DNA of 64,000 nucleotides, from assembly GCF_000739775.1 (NCBI RefSeq), contig NZ_BBJH01000024.1:62001-126000 (forward strand), written 5' to 3'. The notes under the pieces were generated by a model. That model did no database searches and was not told the DNA's origin. It was given only the letters and a program-made list of their open reading frames with translations. Position 1 is the stretch's first letter. Every line of letters starts with the position of its first letter. The stretch is from Paraburkholderia heleia NBRC 101817. Lineage in GTDB: Bacteria > Pseudomonadota > Gammaproteobacteria > Burkholderiales > Burkholderiaceae. Shown piece by piece: positions 1 to 10,488 of the stretch. Both the position numbers and the translations under genes were made by a program.

Positions 1-1195
1 CGATCGCCCGGCCGTGCTCGCCGTTGCGGCGCTGCCTGAACATCACCGGTCCCGGCGAATCGAGCCGGATCGCCAGAGCGATCGCAAGCATCACCGGCCA
101 CAGCAGCGCGAGCAGCAGCGCCGCGCCGGCAATGTCGACCGCGCGCTTGAGCATGCGCGAAAGCCCCAGAATGGGCACGTCGTGCAGCGCCAGCAGCGGC
201 ACGCCCGCGAGGTTCGCGCCTGTCGTCGCGACGTCGTGAAGAAAGTGCAGCTCGGGCACGAGATAAATCGCCGCCGTTGAATCGTAGAGACGCGTCACGA
301 CGTCGGCCGTGATGTCCTTCACGTCCGTTGCGTCGGCTCGAGCCATCGCGGCCTGCCCCATCGCGAGGAACACGATCTCGTAGTCGTTCGCGTGAATGCG
401 GGCAGCAGCGTCTTCATAGCGGCCGAGATACGGCGGCAGCGCTTCCCCGTCGCGCGGCGCGACGGGCGCATCGTTGTAATAGCCCGCCACGTGAATGCCG
501 AGAATCGGCGAGCGCTGCAGGCGCAGGTTCAGCTTGCGCGCTTCGCTGCCCATGCCGAAGAACACCGCACGGCGCAGGTTGCCGGGCGCGTTGTTGACGC
601 TGTGGGCCACGCCGCGCAAGACAGCGAGGCCTGCGAGCTGCAGCGGCAGCGCAATGGCGGCCCATTGCATGACCAGCGTGCGCAGGGCCGTCGTCCCGTT
701 ATCGCCATGCGTCACGAACAGCAGCACCATGAGCGCGATCGGCAGCCGGCACCAGCGCCATGCGCCGCGGCCCAGCATCCACCAGAGATGACGCGCGCTG
801 GCAATCAGATGAAAACGCGCGAACACGACGAACGCGGCCGCGGCGAACGCGCCGGTCAACGCCCGCGTGTAGGGCGTGTCGGCGGTCTGTCCGCGCAGCA
901 ACAACAGCGCGACGAGCGCGCCTGTGTTGAGCGCCGCGCTGACGACACCGACCAGCGCCATAAAGAGGCGGTGATGGTGGGGCGACTGGGTGGACATGAC
1001 GGGTTCGGCCAGTATGTGCGACTGTTTGATACGCCTGATTGGCATGACGGCGGGATTGGGCCGCGGGGGAATGACCGTCTGCGCGAGGCGCAACAGCGGC
1101 AAGCGGTGCCGGACGATTCGCCGGAAAGGCGAAACGTGAGACTCGAACACTTGCGATGACATACGTAATGCGAACGTACGCGCTTTTTTAAACAT
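1..1195 (-). CDS. Exopolysaccharide-type undecaprenyl-phosphate sugar phosphotransferase, partial (3' end off the left edge)
   Basis: This protein would transfer a sugar-1-phosphate from a nucleotide sugar to undecaprenyl phosphate, the first step of exopolysaccharide repeat-unit assembly at the inner membrane. Reading the complement from 1195, about 398 codons are visible before the edge. An N-terminal block of hydrophobic helices is followed by a CoA-binding-like region (VFFGMGSEARKL) and then by LGLSRMLKRAVDIAGAALL and the SPGPVMFRQRRNGEHGR motif, which is the start of the bacterial sugar transferase domain of the WcaJ/GumD type. The catalytic C-terminal domain lies outside the window. Three in-frame ATGs (1195, 1162, 997) are possible starts and none has a clear ribosome binding site; 997 gives a start just before the first membrane helix. 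Family assignment is firm, exact substrate unknown. Confidence 0.85.
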   Translation of the reverse strand, partial: MFKKARTFALRMSSQVFESHVSPFRRIVRHRLPLLRLAQTVIPPRPNPAVMPIRRIKQSHILAEPVMSTQSPHHHRLFMALVGVVSAALNTGALVALLLLRGQTADTPYTRALTGAFAAAAFVVFARFHLIASARHLWWMLGRGAWRWCRLPIALMVLLFVTHGDNGTTALRTLVMQWAAIALPLQLAGLAVLRGVAHSVNNAPGNLRRAVFFGMGSEARKLNLRLQRSPILGIHVAGYYNDAPVAPRDGEALPPYLGRYEDAAARIHANDYEIVFLAMGQAAMARADATDVKDITADVVTRLYDSTAAIYLVPELHFLHDVATTGANLAGVPLLALHDVPILGLSRMLKRAVDIAGAALLLALLWPVMLAIALAIRLDSPGPVMFRQRRNGEHGRAI

Positions 1196-1587
1196 GGAGC
1201 GCGATTCGTAGTGCAAGACGGCCGCTCCCCGTCGGCCTGATGGCGCGGACTCCTTTTCCGGCGGCGCGAGTGGTCTGGATTCGCGCCAGCAGCCCGGAAT
1301 GGAGAGCGGCCATCCCATATTCGCGCGTATCTTACCAGCGCATTATGAATTTGCGTGATCCAGAAAGATGACGCCGCAAGAACGCGCGCTGTTGTTGTGA
1401 ATTTGCCAATAAGGCTGATTTAACGCCACCGTTATTAATAGGGCAGGTTCGTGGAATGAATGGAAATGAATCGCGATTCTTTTGCGCGCGAATGGGGCGA
1501 ATCACGTTCGCGCAAACGTTTGATCAAGCAAATCGAAATGCGCGGCGGCGCCGCGCTCGACCACTCGGTGCACCGCTCAGTGCCCCC
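1196..1587. other. Intergenic region, no gene seen
   Basis: About 390 bases between two leftward genes. The stretch 1320-1530 is clearly more AT-rich than its surroundings and probably carries the promoter of the leftward sugar transferase gene, but no specific operator or terminator was recognised. Confidence 0.5.
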
Positions 1588-1944
1588 TCAGTGCCCCGCA
1601 TAAATTGACCGTTCGCCGACGCTCGCCACGATCGGCGCACCGGCGTCCGAGCTGCCCGTCATCGCCACGCCGCCGAACGCCGTGTTGCCCGGCGCGGCCT
1701 GCTGGGCCTTTTGCGCCTGCTCCTGGGCCACGATCGCCTCCGCGTGCTGAATGTCATCCGGGTAGTTGACATCCTTCGCCGCCGGGCGATACCCCGCCTG
1801 CTCCACCCGCACGAGATCGGCGCGCACCTGGGCGCGCGTGACCGGCGCGTTGGCGGGGTTGGCGGTCTGTGCGAAAGCGGCAGCGGGAGCGGCCAGGGCG
1901 CAGGCAACGAGCAATGTGGAAACGAGTGCTTTCATGATGTTCAC
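1588..1944 (-). CDS. DUF4148 domain-containing small exported protein
   Basis: A 118-residue protein of the DUF4148 family, which is abundant in Burkholderiaceae and has no established function. The N-terminus (MNIMKALVSTLLVACALAAPAAAFAQ) is a clear Sec signal peptide, with predicted cleavage after AFA near residue 25. The hallmark follows directly: VTRAQVRADLVRVEQAGY, then NYPDDIQHAEAIVA, and a Gln/Ala-rich stretch. The gene is monocistronic, and a leading start codon at 1944 is preceded by GAGGTGAACATC, an acceptable ribosome binding site. It lies between the sugar transferase and the divergently transcribed efflux operon, with no obvious functional link. Confidence 0.9.
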   Translation of the reverse strand: MNIMKALVSTLLVACALAAPAAAFAQTANPANAPVTRAQVRADLVRVEQAGYRPAAKDVNYPDDIQHAEAIVAQEQAQKAQQAAPGNTAFGGVAMTGSSDAGAPIVASVGERSIYAGH

Positions 1945-2122
1945 CTCTCAAAGAATGGCCGCTGCATCGGGAAGCGATGCCGCCTGAGCCGCCCTCGGCG
2001 ATGTCGCGAAGGTTGACTGCATTCTGGTCGCGCGGCGCTGACCCAAAGCTGACCTGCCGATTACGAGTTCGTTATCTGGGCACAACGCGCTCACGGCGGC
2101 CAACGCCCGCTGCGCGGCGAAG

Positions 2123-2138
2123 ATGACAAATCCGTAAT
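2123..2138. promoter_or_regulatory. Putative operator of the heavy-metal-type response regulator, upstream of the efflux operon
   Basis: ATGACAAATCCGTAAT is an imperfect inverted repeat (10 of 16 positions symmetric) about 70 bases before the RND permease start. It resembles the TGACA/TGTAA-type boxes recognised by CusR/CopR/IrlR-class regulators. The assignment to the regulator encoded at 9540-10217 is inference from likeness and position. Confidence 0.4.
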
Positions 2139-2209
2139 GTCGAGGTCAGCACCGGGTAAGCGCGCCCTTCCGATACTTGCGCCACTCCCGCCTCAACCCG
2201 GACCCTGTC

Positions 2210-5200
2210 ATGTGGATCGTCAAACTGGCTCTCAGACGGCCTTACACGTTCATCGTGCTGGCCGTACTGCTCTTTATCCTCGGGCCGCTCGCCATCATGC
2301 GCACGCCCACGGACATTTTTCCGAACATCAATATCCCGGTGGTCAGCATCGTCTGGACCTACAACGGCTTCTCCGCCGAGGACATGGCGCACCGCATCAC
2401 CTCGAACTACGAGCGCGCGCTGACTTCGGACGTGGACGACATCGAGCACATCGAGTCGCAGTCGCTCAACGGCGTTTCGGTCGTGAAGGTGTTCTTCCAT
2501 CCGGGCGCCGACATCAACCGCGCGATTGCCGAGGCGGCTTCGAACTCCGCTTCGATCCTGCGCATCCTGCCGCCGGGCACGCTGCCGCCGAACATCATCA
2601 CGTACAACGCCTCCACGGTGCCGGTGCTGCAACTGGGCCTGTCCAGCGCGACCTTGCCCGAGCAGTCGCTTTACGACCTCGGCAACAGCTTCATCCGCAC
2701 GCAGCTCGCAACCGTCCAGGGCGCGGCCGTGCCGCTGCCCTATGGCGGCAAGATCCGCCAGATCATGGTGCAGCTCGACCCGAAAGCGTTGCAGGCGAAA
2801 GGTCTCGCGCCCGCGGACGTCGTGAACGCCGTGAACGCGCAGAACCTGATCCTGCCCGGCGGCACCGCGAAAATCGGCTCGCGCGAATACAACGTGGAGA
2901 TGAACGGCAGCACGCAAACCGTGGCGGCGCTCAACGACCTGCCCATCAAGACCATGAACGGCAGCGTGGTGTACGTGCGCGACGTCGCGCATGTGATCGA
3001 CGGCTACGCGCCGCAAACGAACATCGTGCGCGCGGACGGCAAACGCGCTGCACTCCTTACCGTCGAGAAGACCGGCAGCGCCTCGACGCTCACGATCATC
3101 CAGCAGGTGAAGGCCATGCTGCCGAAGATCGCCGCGGGCCTGCCGAGCGCACTCAAGATCACGCCGCTCTCCGATCAGTCCGTGTTCGTCAAGTCGGCGA
3201 TCTCGGGCGTGGTGCGCGAAGCGCTCATTGCGGCCTGCCTCACGGCCGCGATGATCCTGCTCTTCCTCGGCAGCTGGCGCGCCACGCTCATCATCGCCGT
3301 GACGATTCCGCTCGCCGTGCTCACGTCGCTCATCGCGCTCGCGGCGCTCGGCGAGACCATCAACATCATGACGCTCGGCGGGCTCGCGCTCGCGGTCGGC
3401 ATCCTCGTCGACGACGCCACCGTCGCCATCGAAAACATCACGCATCACCTGGAGCGCGGCGCGACGCTGCACGACGCCATCCTCAACGGCTCCGGCGAGA
3501 TCGCCGTGCCGACGTTCGTTTCGACGCTCTCCATCTGCATCGTGTTCGTGCCGATGTTCCTGCTTTCGGGCGTGGCGCGTTATCTGTTCGTGCCGCTCGC
3601 CGAGGCCGTGGTGTTCGCGATGTGCGCGTCGTACTTCTTCTCGCGCACGCTGATTCCCACGCTCGCCATGTATCTGCTGCGCGCACGCACGCCCGGCGCC
3701 GCGCCTTCGCGCGGCATCGCCGGTGTGTTGACGCGTTTTCAGGCGGGCTTCGAGAGACGCTTCGAAGCGGTGCGCAACCGCTATCGCGCACTGCTTCAGG
3801 CGGCGATCGTGCAGCGCCGCCGTTTCGTCGTGCTGTGGGTCGCGCTCTGCCTCGGCTCGCTCGTGCTGGTGCCATTCACCGGCCGCGACTTCTTTCCCGC
3901 TGTCGATACCGGCGAAATCCGCCTGCATCTGCGCGCGCCGACCGGCACGCGTATCGAGGAAACGGCCCGCATCACCGACGAAGTCGAAGCGAAGATCCGC
4001 AGCGTGATTCCGCCCGCCGAACAGGCGGCGGTGCTCGACAACATCGGCGTGCCGGTGAGCGGCATCAACCTCACATACGACTCCTCGGACCCCGTCGGCC
4101 CCGAAGATGCGGACATCCTCATCACGCTCGCCTCGAAGCACAAACCCACCGCGCAATATGTCGCGAAGCTGCGCAACGTGCTCAACGCCTCGTTTCCGGG
4201 CGTGACGTTCGCGTTCCTGCCTGCCGACATCGTGAGCCAGATTCTGAACTTCGGCCTGCCCGCGCCCATCGACGTGCAGATCGTCGGCAACAAGCTCGCG
4301 CAGAACCGCGTCGTGGCGAACCACCTGCTCGACGCCATGCGCGACGTACGCGGCCTCGTGGACGCGCGCATCCAGCAACCCGGCGACGAGCCCACCATCG
4401 ACGTCGACGTGGATCGCACGAAGGCCTTGCAAGCAGGCCTCACGCAGCACGACGTGGCGCAGAACCTGCTCATCGCGCTCTCCGGCAGCTCGCAAACGAC
4501 GCCCAACTTCTGGCTCGATCCGAAGAACGGCGTGAGCTATCCGCTCGTGACCGAGGTGCCGCAATACGATATTCATTCGCTGCAAACGCTCGCCAACATT
4601 CCGCTGACGACGTCGCAATCCGTCACGTTCACGCCGCAGAACCAGCTTGGCACGCTCGGCACGCTCTCGCGCAGCTCGCAGGAAGCCGTGGTCTCGCACT
4701 ACAACGTGCAACCCGTGCTCGACATCTTCGCGTCGACGCAAGGGCGCGACCTGGGCGGCGTCGCCTCCGACGTGAACCGCCTGGTGAACGCCGCGCGCGC
4801 CCAACTGCCGCCGGGCTCCTCAATCGTGATGCGCGGCCAGGTGCAGTCGATGAACGCCTCGTTCAGCGGCCTCGCAGCGGGCCTCGTGTTCGCCATCGCG
4901 CTCGTGTACCTGCTGATGGTCGTGAACTTCCAGTCGTGGCTCGATCCGCTCATCATCGTGAGCGGCCTGCCGGCCTCGCTCGCCGGCATCGCGTGGATGC
5001 TGTTCGTCACCCAGACCACGCTCAGCGTGCCGGCGCTCACGGGCACGATCCTCTGCATGGGCATCGCCACGGCCAACAGCATTCTCGTCATCAACACGGC
5101 GCGCGAGTCGCTCGCTGCGGGCATGGAGCCGCTCGCCGCCGCGCTCGATGCGGGCTTCAACCGTTTTCGTCCGGTGCTGATGACGGCGCTCGCCATGCTG

Positions 5201-5419
5201 ATCGGCATGTTGCCGATGGCGCTGGGTCTCGGCGACGGCGGCGAGCAGAACGCGCCGCTCGGGCGCGCCGTGATCGGCGGCCTCGCAATCGGCACGCTTT
5301 CCACACTCGTGTTCGTGCCGGTCGTGTTCGGCATGGTGCATGGCTGGCTCGCGCAACGCCGCGCCGCGCGCGATGCCAGCGACGATGCGCAAGCCGGTGC
5401 AACCACTCACGTTGAATAA
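2210..5419 (+). CDS. RND efflux transporter permease subunit
   Basis: Inner-membrane proton-driven pump of a tripartite resistance-nodulation-division system, 1069 residues, normal length for the AcrB/MexF superfamily. Visible hallmarks are the first membrane helix followed by TPTDIFPNINIPVVSI, the porter domains, the proton-relay motif GILVDDATVAIENI near residue 400 in helix 4, and a second set of helices near 880-1060 with GMLPMALGLGDGGEQNAPLG. The start at 2210 (MWIVKLALRR) fits the family; an upstream in-frame ATG at 2177 would add residues not expected at the N-terminus. It is the first gene of a permease-adaptor-outer membrane factor operon; the next gene begins 10 bases after its stop. 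The presence of two adjacent Asp residues is typical of drug-type pumps, so although the regulators look metal-type the substrate is open. Confidence 0.95.
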   Translation: MWIVKLALRRPYTFIVLAVLLFILGPLAIMRTPTDIFPNINIPVVSIVWTYNGFSAEDMAHRITSNYERALTSDVDDIEHIESQSLNGVSVVKVFFHPGADINRAIAEAASNSASILRILPPGTLPPNIITYNASTVPVLQLGLSSATLPEQSLYDLGNSFIRTQLATVQGAAVPLPYGGKIRQIMVQLDPKALQAKGLAPADVVNAVNAQNLILPGGTAKIGSREYNVEMNGSTQTVAALNDLPIKTMNGSVVYVRDVAHVIDGYAPQTNIVRADGKRAALLTVEKTGSASTLTIIQQVKAMLPKIAAGLPSALKITPLSDQSVFVKSAISGVVREALIAACLTAAMILLFLGSWRATLIIAVTIPLAVLTSLIALAALGETINIMTLGGLALAVGILVDDATVAIENITHHLERGATLHDAILNGSGEIAVPTFVSTLSICIVFVPMFLLSGVARYLFVPLAEAVVFAMCASYFFSRTLIPTLAMYLLRARTPGAAPSRGIAGVLTRFQAGFERRFEAVRNRYRALLQAAIVQRRRFVVLWVALCLGSLVLVPFTGRDFFPAVDTGEIRLHLRAPTGTRIEETARITDEVEAKIRSVIPPAEQAAVLDNIGVPVSGINLTYDSSDPVGPEDADILITLASKHKPTAQYVAKLRNVLNASFPGVTFAFLPADIVSQILNFGLPAPIDVQIVGNKLAQNRVVANHLLDAMRDVRGLVDARIQQPGDEPTIDVDVDRTKALQAGLTQHDVAQNLLIALSGSSQTTPNFWLDPKNGVSYPLVTEVPQYDIHSLQTLANIPLTTSQSVTFTPQNQLGTLGTLSRSSQEAVVSHYNVQPVLDIFASTQGRDLGGVASDVNRLVNAARAQLPPGSSIVMRGQVQSMNASFSGLAAGLVFAIALVYLLMVVNFQSWLDPLIIVSGLPASLAGIAWMLFVTQTTLSVPALTGTILCMGIATANSILVINTARESLAAGMEPLAAALDAGFNRFRPVLMTALAMLIGMLPMALGLGDGGEQNAPLGRAVIGGLAIGTLSTLVFVPVVFGMVHGWLAQRRAARDASDDAQAGATTHVE

Positions 5420-5429
5420 GGATTCCAGA

Positions 5430-6644
5430 ATGAAATCGCAGACACCGCAAGAGGAACGCGATGCCGCGGCGCAAACCGCAACGCGGGGCCGCCCGGCTAT
5501 TGTCGTCGGTCTTACCTGCCTCGCAATCGCCGTAACGCTCCTTACGGCGGGCATCGTGCCGCGCCTCGAAGCGCGCACGGCGCAAGCCAGGCAGGTCGCG
5601 GCGCAGCGCGAGCTGATCGTCTCCACCCTCACGCCCACGCGCGCACCCGCCACGCAAGACCTGTTGCTGCCCGGCTCGGTGATGTCCTGGGCCGACGCCC
5701 CGATCTACGCGCGCACGAGCGGATACGTGCAGCACTGGTACACGGACATCGGCGCGCACGTGAAGGCAGGCCAGACGCTCGCGCAGATCGACACACCCGA
5801 ACTCGACGCGCAGCTCCAGCAGGCGCGCGCCGACGAAGCCACCGCACAGGCCAACTATCGCTTTGCCAGCAGCACGGCACAGCGCTGGCAGACGATGTTG
5901 CAGACGCAATCGGTTTCCGAGCAGGACGCCCAGGCAAAAACGAGCGACGCAGCGGCGAAACTCGCCACGCTGCAGGCAGCGCAGGCCAACGTGGCGCGGC
6001 TGCTGGAACTGGTTTCCTACCAGAACGTGACGGCGCCCTTCGATGGCGTCATTACGGCGCGCAACGTGCAGGTGGGCGCACTCGTCACGGCGGGCGGCAC
6101 GCCCGGCCTCGCCACGATGCCAGGCGAGCTGTTCCATATCTCGCAGACCGACCGCCTGCGCGTGTACGTGGACGTGCCCCAGGACGACGCGGCTCTCGTC
6201 ACGCCGGGCACGGCCGTCTGGTTGACGACGCAGCAATATCCGGGGCGACGCTTCGAGGCGAGCGTTGCGCGCAGCTCGAACGTGATCGATCCCGTGAGCC
6301 GCACGCTGCACGTGGAAGTCGATGTGGACAACCACGACGGCGCGCTGATGCCCGGCGCCTACGCTCAGGTGCATCTTGCGCTCACGGCGGCCGCGCCGGC
6401 GCTCGAACTGCCCGTGAGCGCGCTGCTGTTCCGACCGGACGGGGTGACCGTCGCGGTGGTCGATGCAAGGAACACGGTGCAATTGCGCAAGGTGACTATC
6501 GGCCGCGACTTCGGCACCTACGTGGAAATCGCAACCGGCCTCGCGCCGGCCGATCGCGTCATCAACAATCCCGGCGACGCCATTGCCAGCGGCCAGAGCG
6601 TGCGCGTGGCGGGGCCCTCGGCGGCTGCGCAAGCGAAAGCGTAA
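5430..6644 (+). CDS. RND efflux periplasmic adaptor (membrane fusion protein)
   Basis: Periplasmic adaptor that links the pump to the outer-membrane channel; 404 residues. It has a single N-terminal membrane segment (about residues 20-38), a biotinyl/lipoyl-like half-motif (ARTSGYVQHWYTDIGAHVKAG without cysteine lipobox), a coiled-coil hairpin rich in Ala and Gln, the return half-motif YQNVTAPFDGVITARNVQVG, then beta-barrel and membrane-proximal domains. The start at 5430 is chosen because AATAAGGATTCCAGA gives a ribosome binding site at the right distance; an in-frame ATG at 5340 lies inside the permease gene. It sits 10 bases after the permease and 12 before the channel gene, so one transcript is likely. 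Confidence 0.95.
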   Translation: MKSQTPQEERDAAAQTATRGRPAIVVGLTCLAIAVTLLTAGIVPRLEARTAQARQVAAQRELIVSTLTPTRAPATQDLLLPGSVMSWADAPIYARTSGYVQHWYTDIGAHVKAGQTLAQIDTPELDAQLQQARADEATAQANYRFASSTAQRWQTMLQTQSVSEQDAQAKTSDAAAKLATLQAAQANVARLLELVSYQNVTAPFDGVITARNVQVGALVTAGGTPGLATMPGELFHISQTDRLRVYVDVPQDDAALVTPGTAVWLTTQQYPGRRFEASVARSSNVIDPVSRTLHVEVDVDNHDGALMPGAYAQVHLALTAAAPALELPVSALLFRPDGVTVAVVDARNTVQLRKVTIGRDFGTYVEIATGLAPADRVINNPGDAIASGQSVRVAGPSAAAQAKA

Positions 6645-6656
6645 GCGAGGCTCATC

Positions 6657-8141
6657 ATGTTCGAACGCCCTCTCCCCGCGCTGCGCCGGATCGTCGTCGC
6701 CTGCACGGCAGCGTCGCTCGCGGCATGCTCCACATTGCCGCATTACAGCGCGCCCTCGATGGACGTACCGGCGCACTACGCCACCCAGCCAACACAAGCC
6801 GCGGCGGCGCCCGGCTGGAGCGTCGCCGCGCCCGCCGACGCCAAACCGCGCGGCCCATGGTGGACCCTCTTCGGCGACCCCGACCTCGATCAGCTCGAAG
6901 CCCGCGTGGACGTGTCGAACCAGAACGTGCGCGAGGCAGTCGCCAATCTCGAAGCCGCGCGCGCAATGGTCGACTATCAACGCGCGGGTTATGCGCCTGT
7001 CGTGACGGCGGGCGTGGCGGCGCAGCGCTACCGGACCTCGCAGAACCTCGTGGACCATTCGCTTGCGGGGAAGACGATTCCCGACTATTCGACGGGCCTC
7101 ACGGCAAGCTGGGAACCCGACCTGTTCGGGCGCGTGAAGGACGCGACCGTCCAGGCCCGCGCCAACGCCCAGGCCACGCAGGCCGACCTCGAATCAGTGC
7201 GGCTTTCGGTTGCGAGCCAATTGGCGGCGGACTACTTCGATTTGCGTTCGCTCGATCGCCAGAAGAAGCTGCTCGACGACACCGTGACCGCGTACACGGC
7301 GGCGCTGCGCATTGTGCAGCAGCAACTCGCCGATGGCGCGATCGACGCCTCTGCCGTCGCTCAGGCGCAAACCCAGCTCGAAAGCGCGCGCACGGCGGAT
7401 AGCGACATCGACGTGCAGCGCGCGCAACGCCAGCACGCCATCGCCACGCTGATCGGCGTGCCCGCTTCGACCTTCAGCCTGCCGCCGCGTGTCGACCCCG
7501 CCGTCGTGCCGTCGATTCCCGCGGGCGTGCCCTCCGCGCTGCTCGAACGGCGTCCCGACATCGCTGCGGCCGAGCGGCGCGTGGCGGCGGCCAATGCGGG
7601 AATCGGCGAAGCCTGCGCGGCCTTTTATCCCGACCTCACGCTCTCCGCGACAGCGGGCCTCGAAAGCACGTTCTTCGCGCCGTGGCTCAGCGCGCCCAGC
7701 CTCTTCTGGTCCCTCGGCTCCCAGCTGGCCGGTACGCTCTTCGACGGCGGCCGGCGCGACGCCACGCTAAAAGGCGCGAACGCGCAATACGGCGCGGCCG
7801 TCGCCGGCTACCGGCAAACCGTGCTGACGGCGTTCCAGCAAGTCGAAGACAACCTGAGCGCGCTCGCTACGCTGGCGAGCGAAGCCCAAAGCCAGCAGCG
7901 CGCGACCGCCGCCGCGCAACTCTCGCTCAAGCTCACCACCAACCGCTACCAGGCGGGCGCGGTAAACTATCTCGATGTGGTGACGGCACAGACCATCGCG
8001 CTCTCGAACGAACGCAACGAGGAGCAGATCGCGGCAAGAAGGCTCGATGCGAGCGTGCATCTGCTGGAGGCACTCGGCGGCGGCTGGGACCGCGCGGCGC
8101 TGAGCGACCCGAGCGCTAAGGGCGGACAAACGTCAGGATGA
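6657..8141 (+). CDS. RND efflux outer-membrane lipoprotein, NodT family
   Basis: Outer-membrane channel of the tripartite pump, 494 residues, the usual length for NodT/OprM-type factors. The N-terminus carries a lipoprotein signal with lipobox LAAC near residues 21-24, and two internally similar halves follow (outer membrane efflux protein repeats) with LTASWEPDLFGRVKDATVQA in the first half and LLERRPDIAAAERRVAAANA starting the second. It ends the pump operon. Its 3' end overlaps the 3' end of the convergent sensor kinase gene by 26 bases, so both genes share coding DNA at their tails, which leaves no room for a separate terminator between them. Confidence 0.95.
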   Translation: MFERPLPALRRIVVACTAASLAACSTLPHYSAPSMDVPAHYATQPTQAAAAPGWSVAAPADAKPRGPWWTLFGDPDLDQLEARVDVSNQNVREAVANLEAARAMVDYQRAGYAPVVTAGVAAQRYRTSQNLVDHSLAGKTIPDYSTGLTASWEPDLFGRVKDATVQARANAQATQADLESVRLSVASQLAADYFDLRSLDRQKKLLDDTVTAYTAALRIVQQQLADGAIDASAVAQAQTQLESARTADSDIDVQRAQRQHAIATLIGVPASTFSLPPRVDPAVVPSIPAGVPSALLERRPDIAAAERRVAAANAGIGEACAAFYPDLTLSATAGLESTFFAPWLSAPSLFWSLGSQLAGTLFDGGRRDATLKGANAQYGAAVAGYRQTVLTAFQQVEDNLSALATLASEAQSQQRATAAAQLSLKLTTNRYQAGAVNYLDVVTAQTIALSNERNEEQIAARRLDASVHLLEALGGGWDRAALSDPSAKGGQTSG

Positions 8142-9539
8142 ACCGCGTGCTGGCCGCATCGCTTTCAGCGCGTGCCGAGCCGCCGTGCAGAGCCATGATC
8201 GTGCGTACGATCGCGAGCCCCAGACCCGCCGACGCACCTGTGCGCGGCTCGCGGTGGCGCGACGCGTCCGCGCGATAGAAGCGGTCGAAAATGCGCTCCA
8301 GCAGTGCGGCTTCGATGGGCGTGCCGGGATTGGCCACCGCGACCTCGATGGCCGTCGGCGTCTGTGCGACGCTCAGTGTGATCTCCCCGCCGCGCGGCGT
8401 ATAGCGCAGCGCATTGGCGAGCAGGTTACCCACGGCGCGCCGGAACAGCTCCTTGTCCGCGCGCAGGCGGCCCTCGCCCTGCACGCGAATCTGCACGCCC
8501 GCCTCTTCGGCAAGACCTTCGAAGTAGTCGGCAATCTGCGTGAGCGCATCATGCACGTCGAACTCCGCGAGCGTCGTCATGAACTGCGGGTGTTCCGCGC
8601 GCGCAAGAAAGATCACACTTTCGATCATGCGCGAAAGCCGTTCGCATTCCTCCAGATTCGATTCGAGCAATGCCTCGTATTCGGCCGTGGTGCGTTCCCG
8701 CGCGAGCGCCACTTCGTTCGCGCCGCGCAGGTTGCCGAGCGGCGTGCGCATGTCATGCGCGAGATCCGCCGTGTATTGCGACATACGCTCGAAGCCGCCA
8801 TGCAAACGGTCGAGCATGGCGTTGATCGATTTCGTGAGCGCTTCGAGCTCGCTCGGCGCGCGTTCGACTTCAATGGGCGTATCGAGCCGCTCCACCGTGA
8901 CCGTGGCCGCACGCGCCGCCATCTCGCGCAGCGGGCGCAGCGACTCGCGCACGAGCAGCCAGCTCATGAGGAACGCGAGCAGCATGCCGGCCAGGCCGAA
9001 GCCGTAGAGCCGCTCGCGATAGTGGTCGAGCAGCCGCCAGCGGTCGGTCATGTCGCGCGCGATGACGATGGTGACGGGCGTGCCGTCCGCCAGCGCCGCG
9101 TCCGTGGCGAGTCCGCGCACGGGTATGCCGCGCGCGTTGCGCCACTCCACCACGTCGCCTTCGGTAATGCGTTGCGCCGGGGGCAGGCGCCGTGCGAGCG
9201 CCGCTTCCGGGAACGCCGCGTCCGCAATGCCCGCCGTGTTGTGCTCGACCAGTTGCGCACCGCCGGTGCCGAGTATTTCCATGGAAAGCGCGGGATTGCC
9301 GAGCACCTGGCTCGCGAGCCGCTCCGCATGTTCGCGCACGTCGTGCTCGTTGTGCAGTTCCTGCGCGAGGCGGCGCGTGTGCCGCGAAATCAGCACGATA
9401 TCGAGGTCGTCCTGCTGCTTCACTTCGCGATCGAGCGTGAAATAAAGCGTGCTCCCCACGAGCGCGAATACCGCGAGCGTCGTGCCCGCGAAGCTCAGCG
9501 CAAGGCCTGTCGCGAGCGAGCGTACCGCCATGCGCGGCA

Positions 9540-9540
<1 letters not shown>
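8116..9540 (-). CDS. Heavy-metal-type sensor histidine kinase
   Basis: Membrane sensor kinase of 474 residues, probably the partner of the regulator encoded just upstream. It shows two N-terminal membrane helices (about 12-32 and 165-185) enclosing a periplasmic sensor region, a HAMP linker, the phospho-acceptor motif LAHDMRTPLGNL near residue 259, the N box GNLLANALRYTPRGG, and the G box AGLGLAIVRTIM near residue 440. The arrangement and the FDRFYRADASR segment match the CusS/IrlS/CopS group. The ATG at 9540 shares one base with the TGA stop of the regulator gene (TGATG), showing translational coupling. The gene converges on the efflux operon, whose expression it probably controls; the signal (metal or other) cannot be told from sequence. 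Confidence 0.93.
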
Positions 9541-10217
<677 letters not shown>

Positions 10218-10488
10218 CGCCGTTCAGTTCCGAGTGTGTCCGGCTCAATTGTATGCGCTCGCTGGCCCGCTGCGCCTATCGCCGTGCGTCGTAACGCCGG
10301 CCTTGCCCGACTGGGGCGTAACGCGCCCCCGCGGCGCGTACCAGACGCCCATAACGAAAACGGATGCCTCGATAAACATCGGGTAAGCGATGGATGGAAT
10401 TCGAAGGGCTCTGGGGCGACCGATGCGCGGCGGCGAATTCGCTCATAATGCTCAGTTCCTCGGCCTGCCAGCGTGCGGATGAACCACC

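Noticed and set aside
392..1159. 255-codon plus-strand open frame
   Set aside because: It is antisense to the sugar transferase, whose reading shows conserved motifs, and has no recognisable protein text.
2072..5415. Very long open frames on both strands (more than 900 codons) over the RND permease
   Set aside because: They are rich in Arg, Ala and His, as expected from out-of-frame reading of GC-rich coding DNA; the permease frame has clear family motifs.
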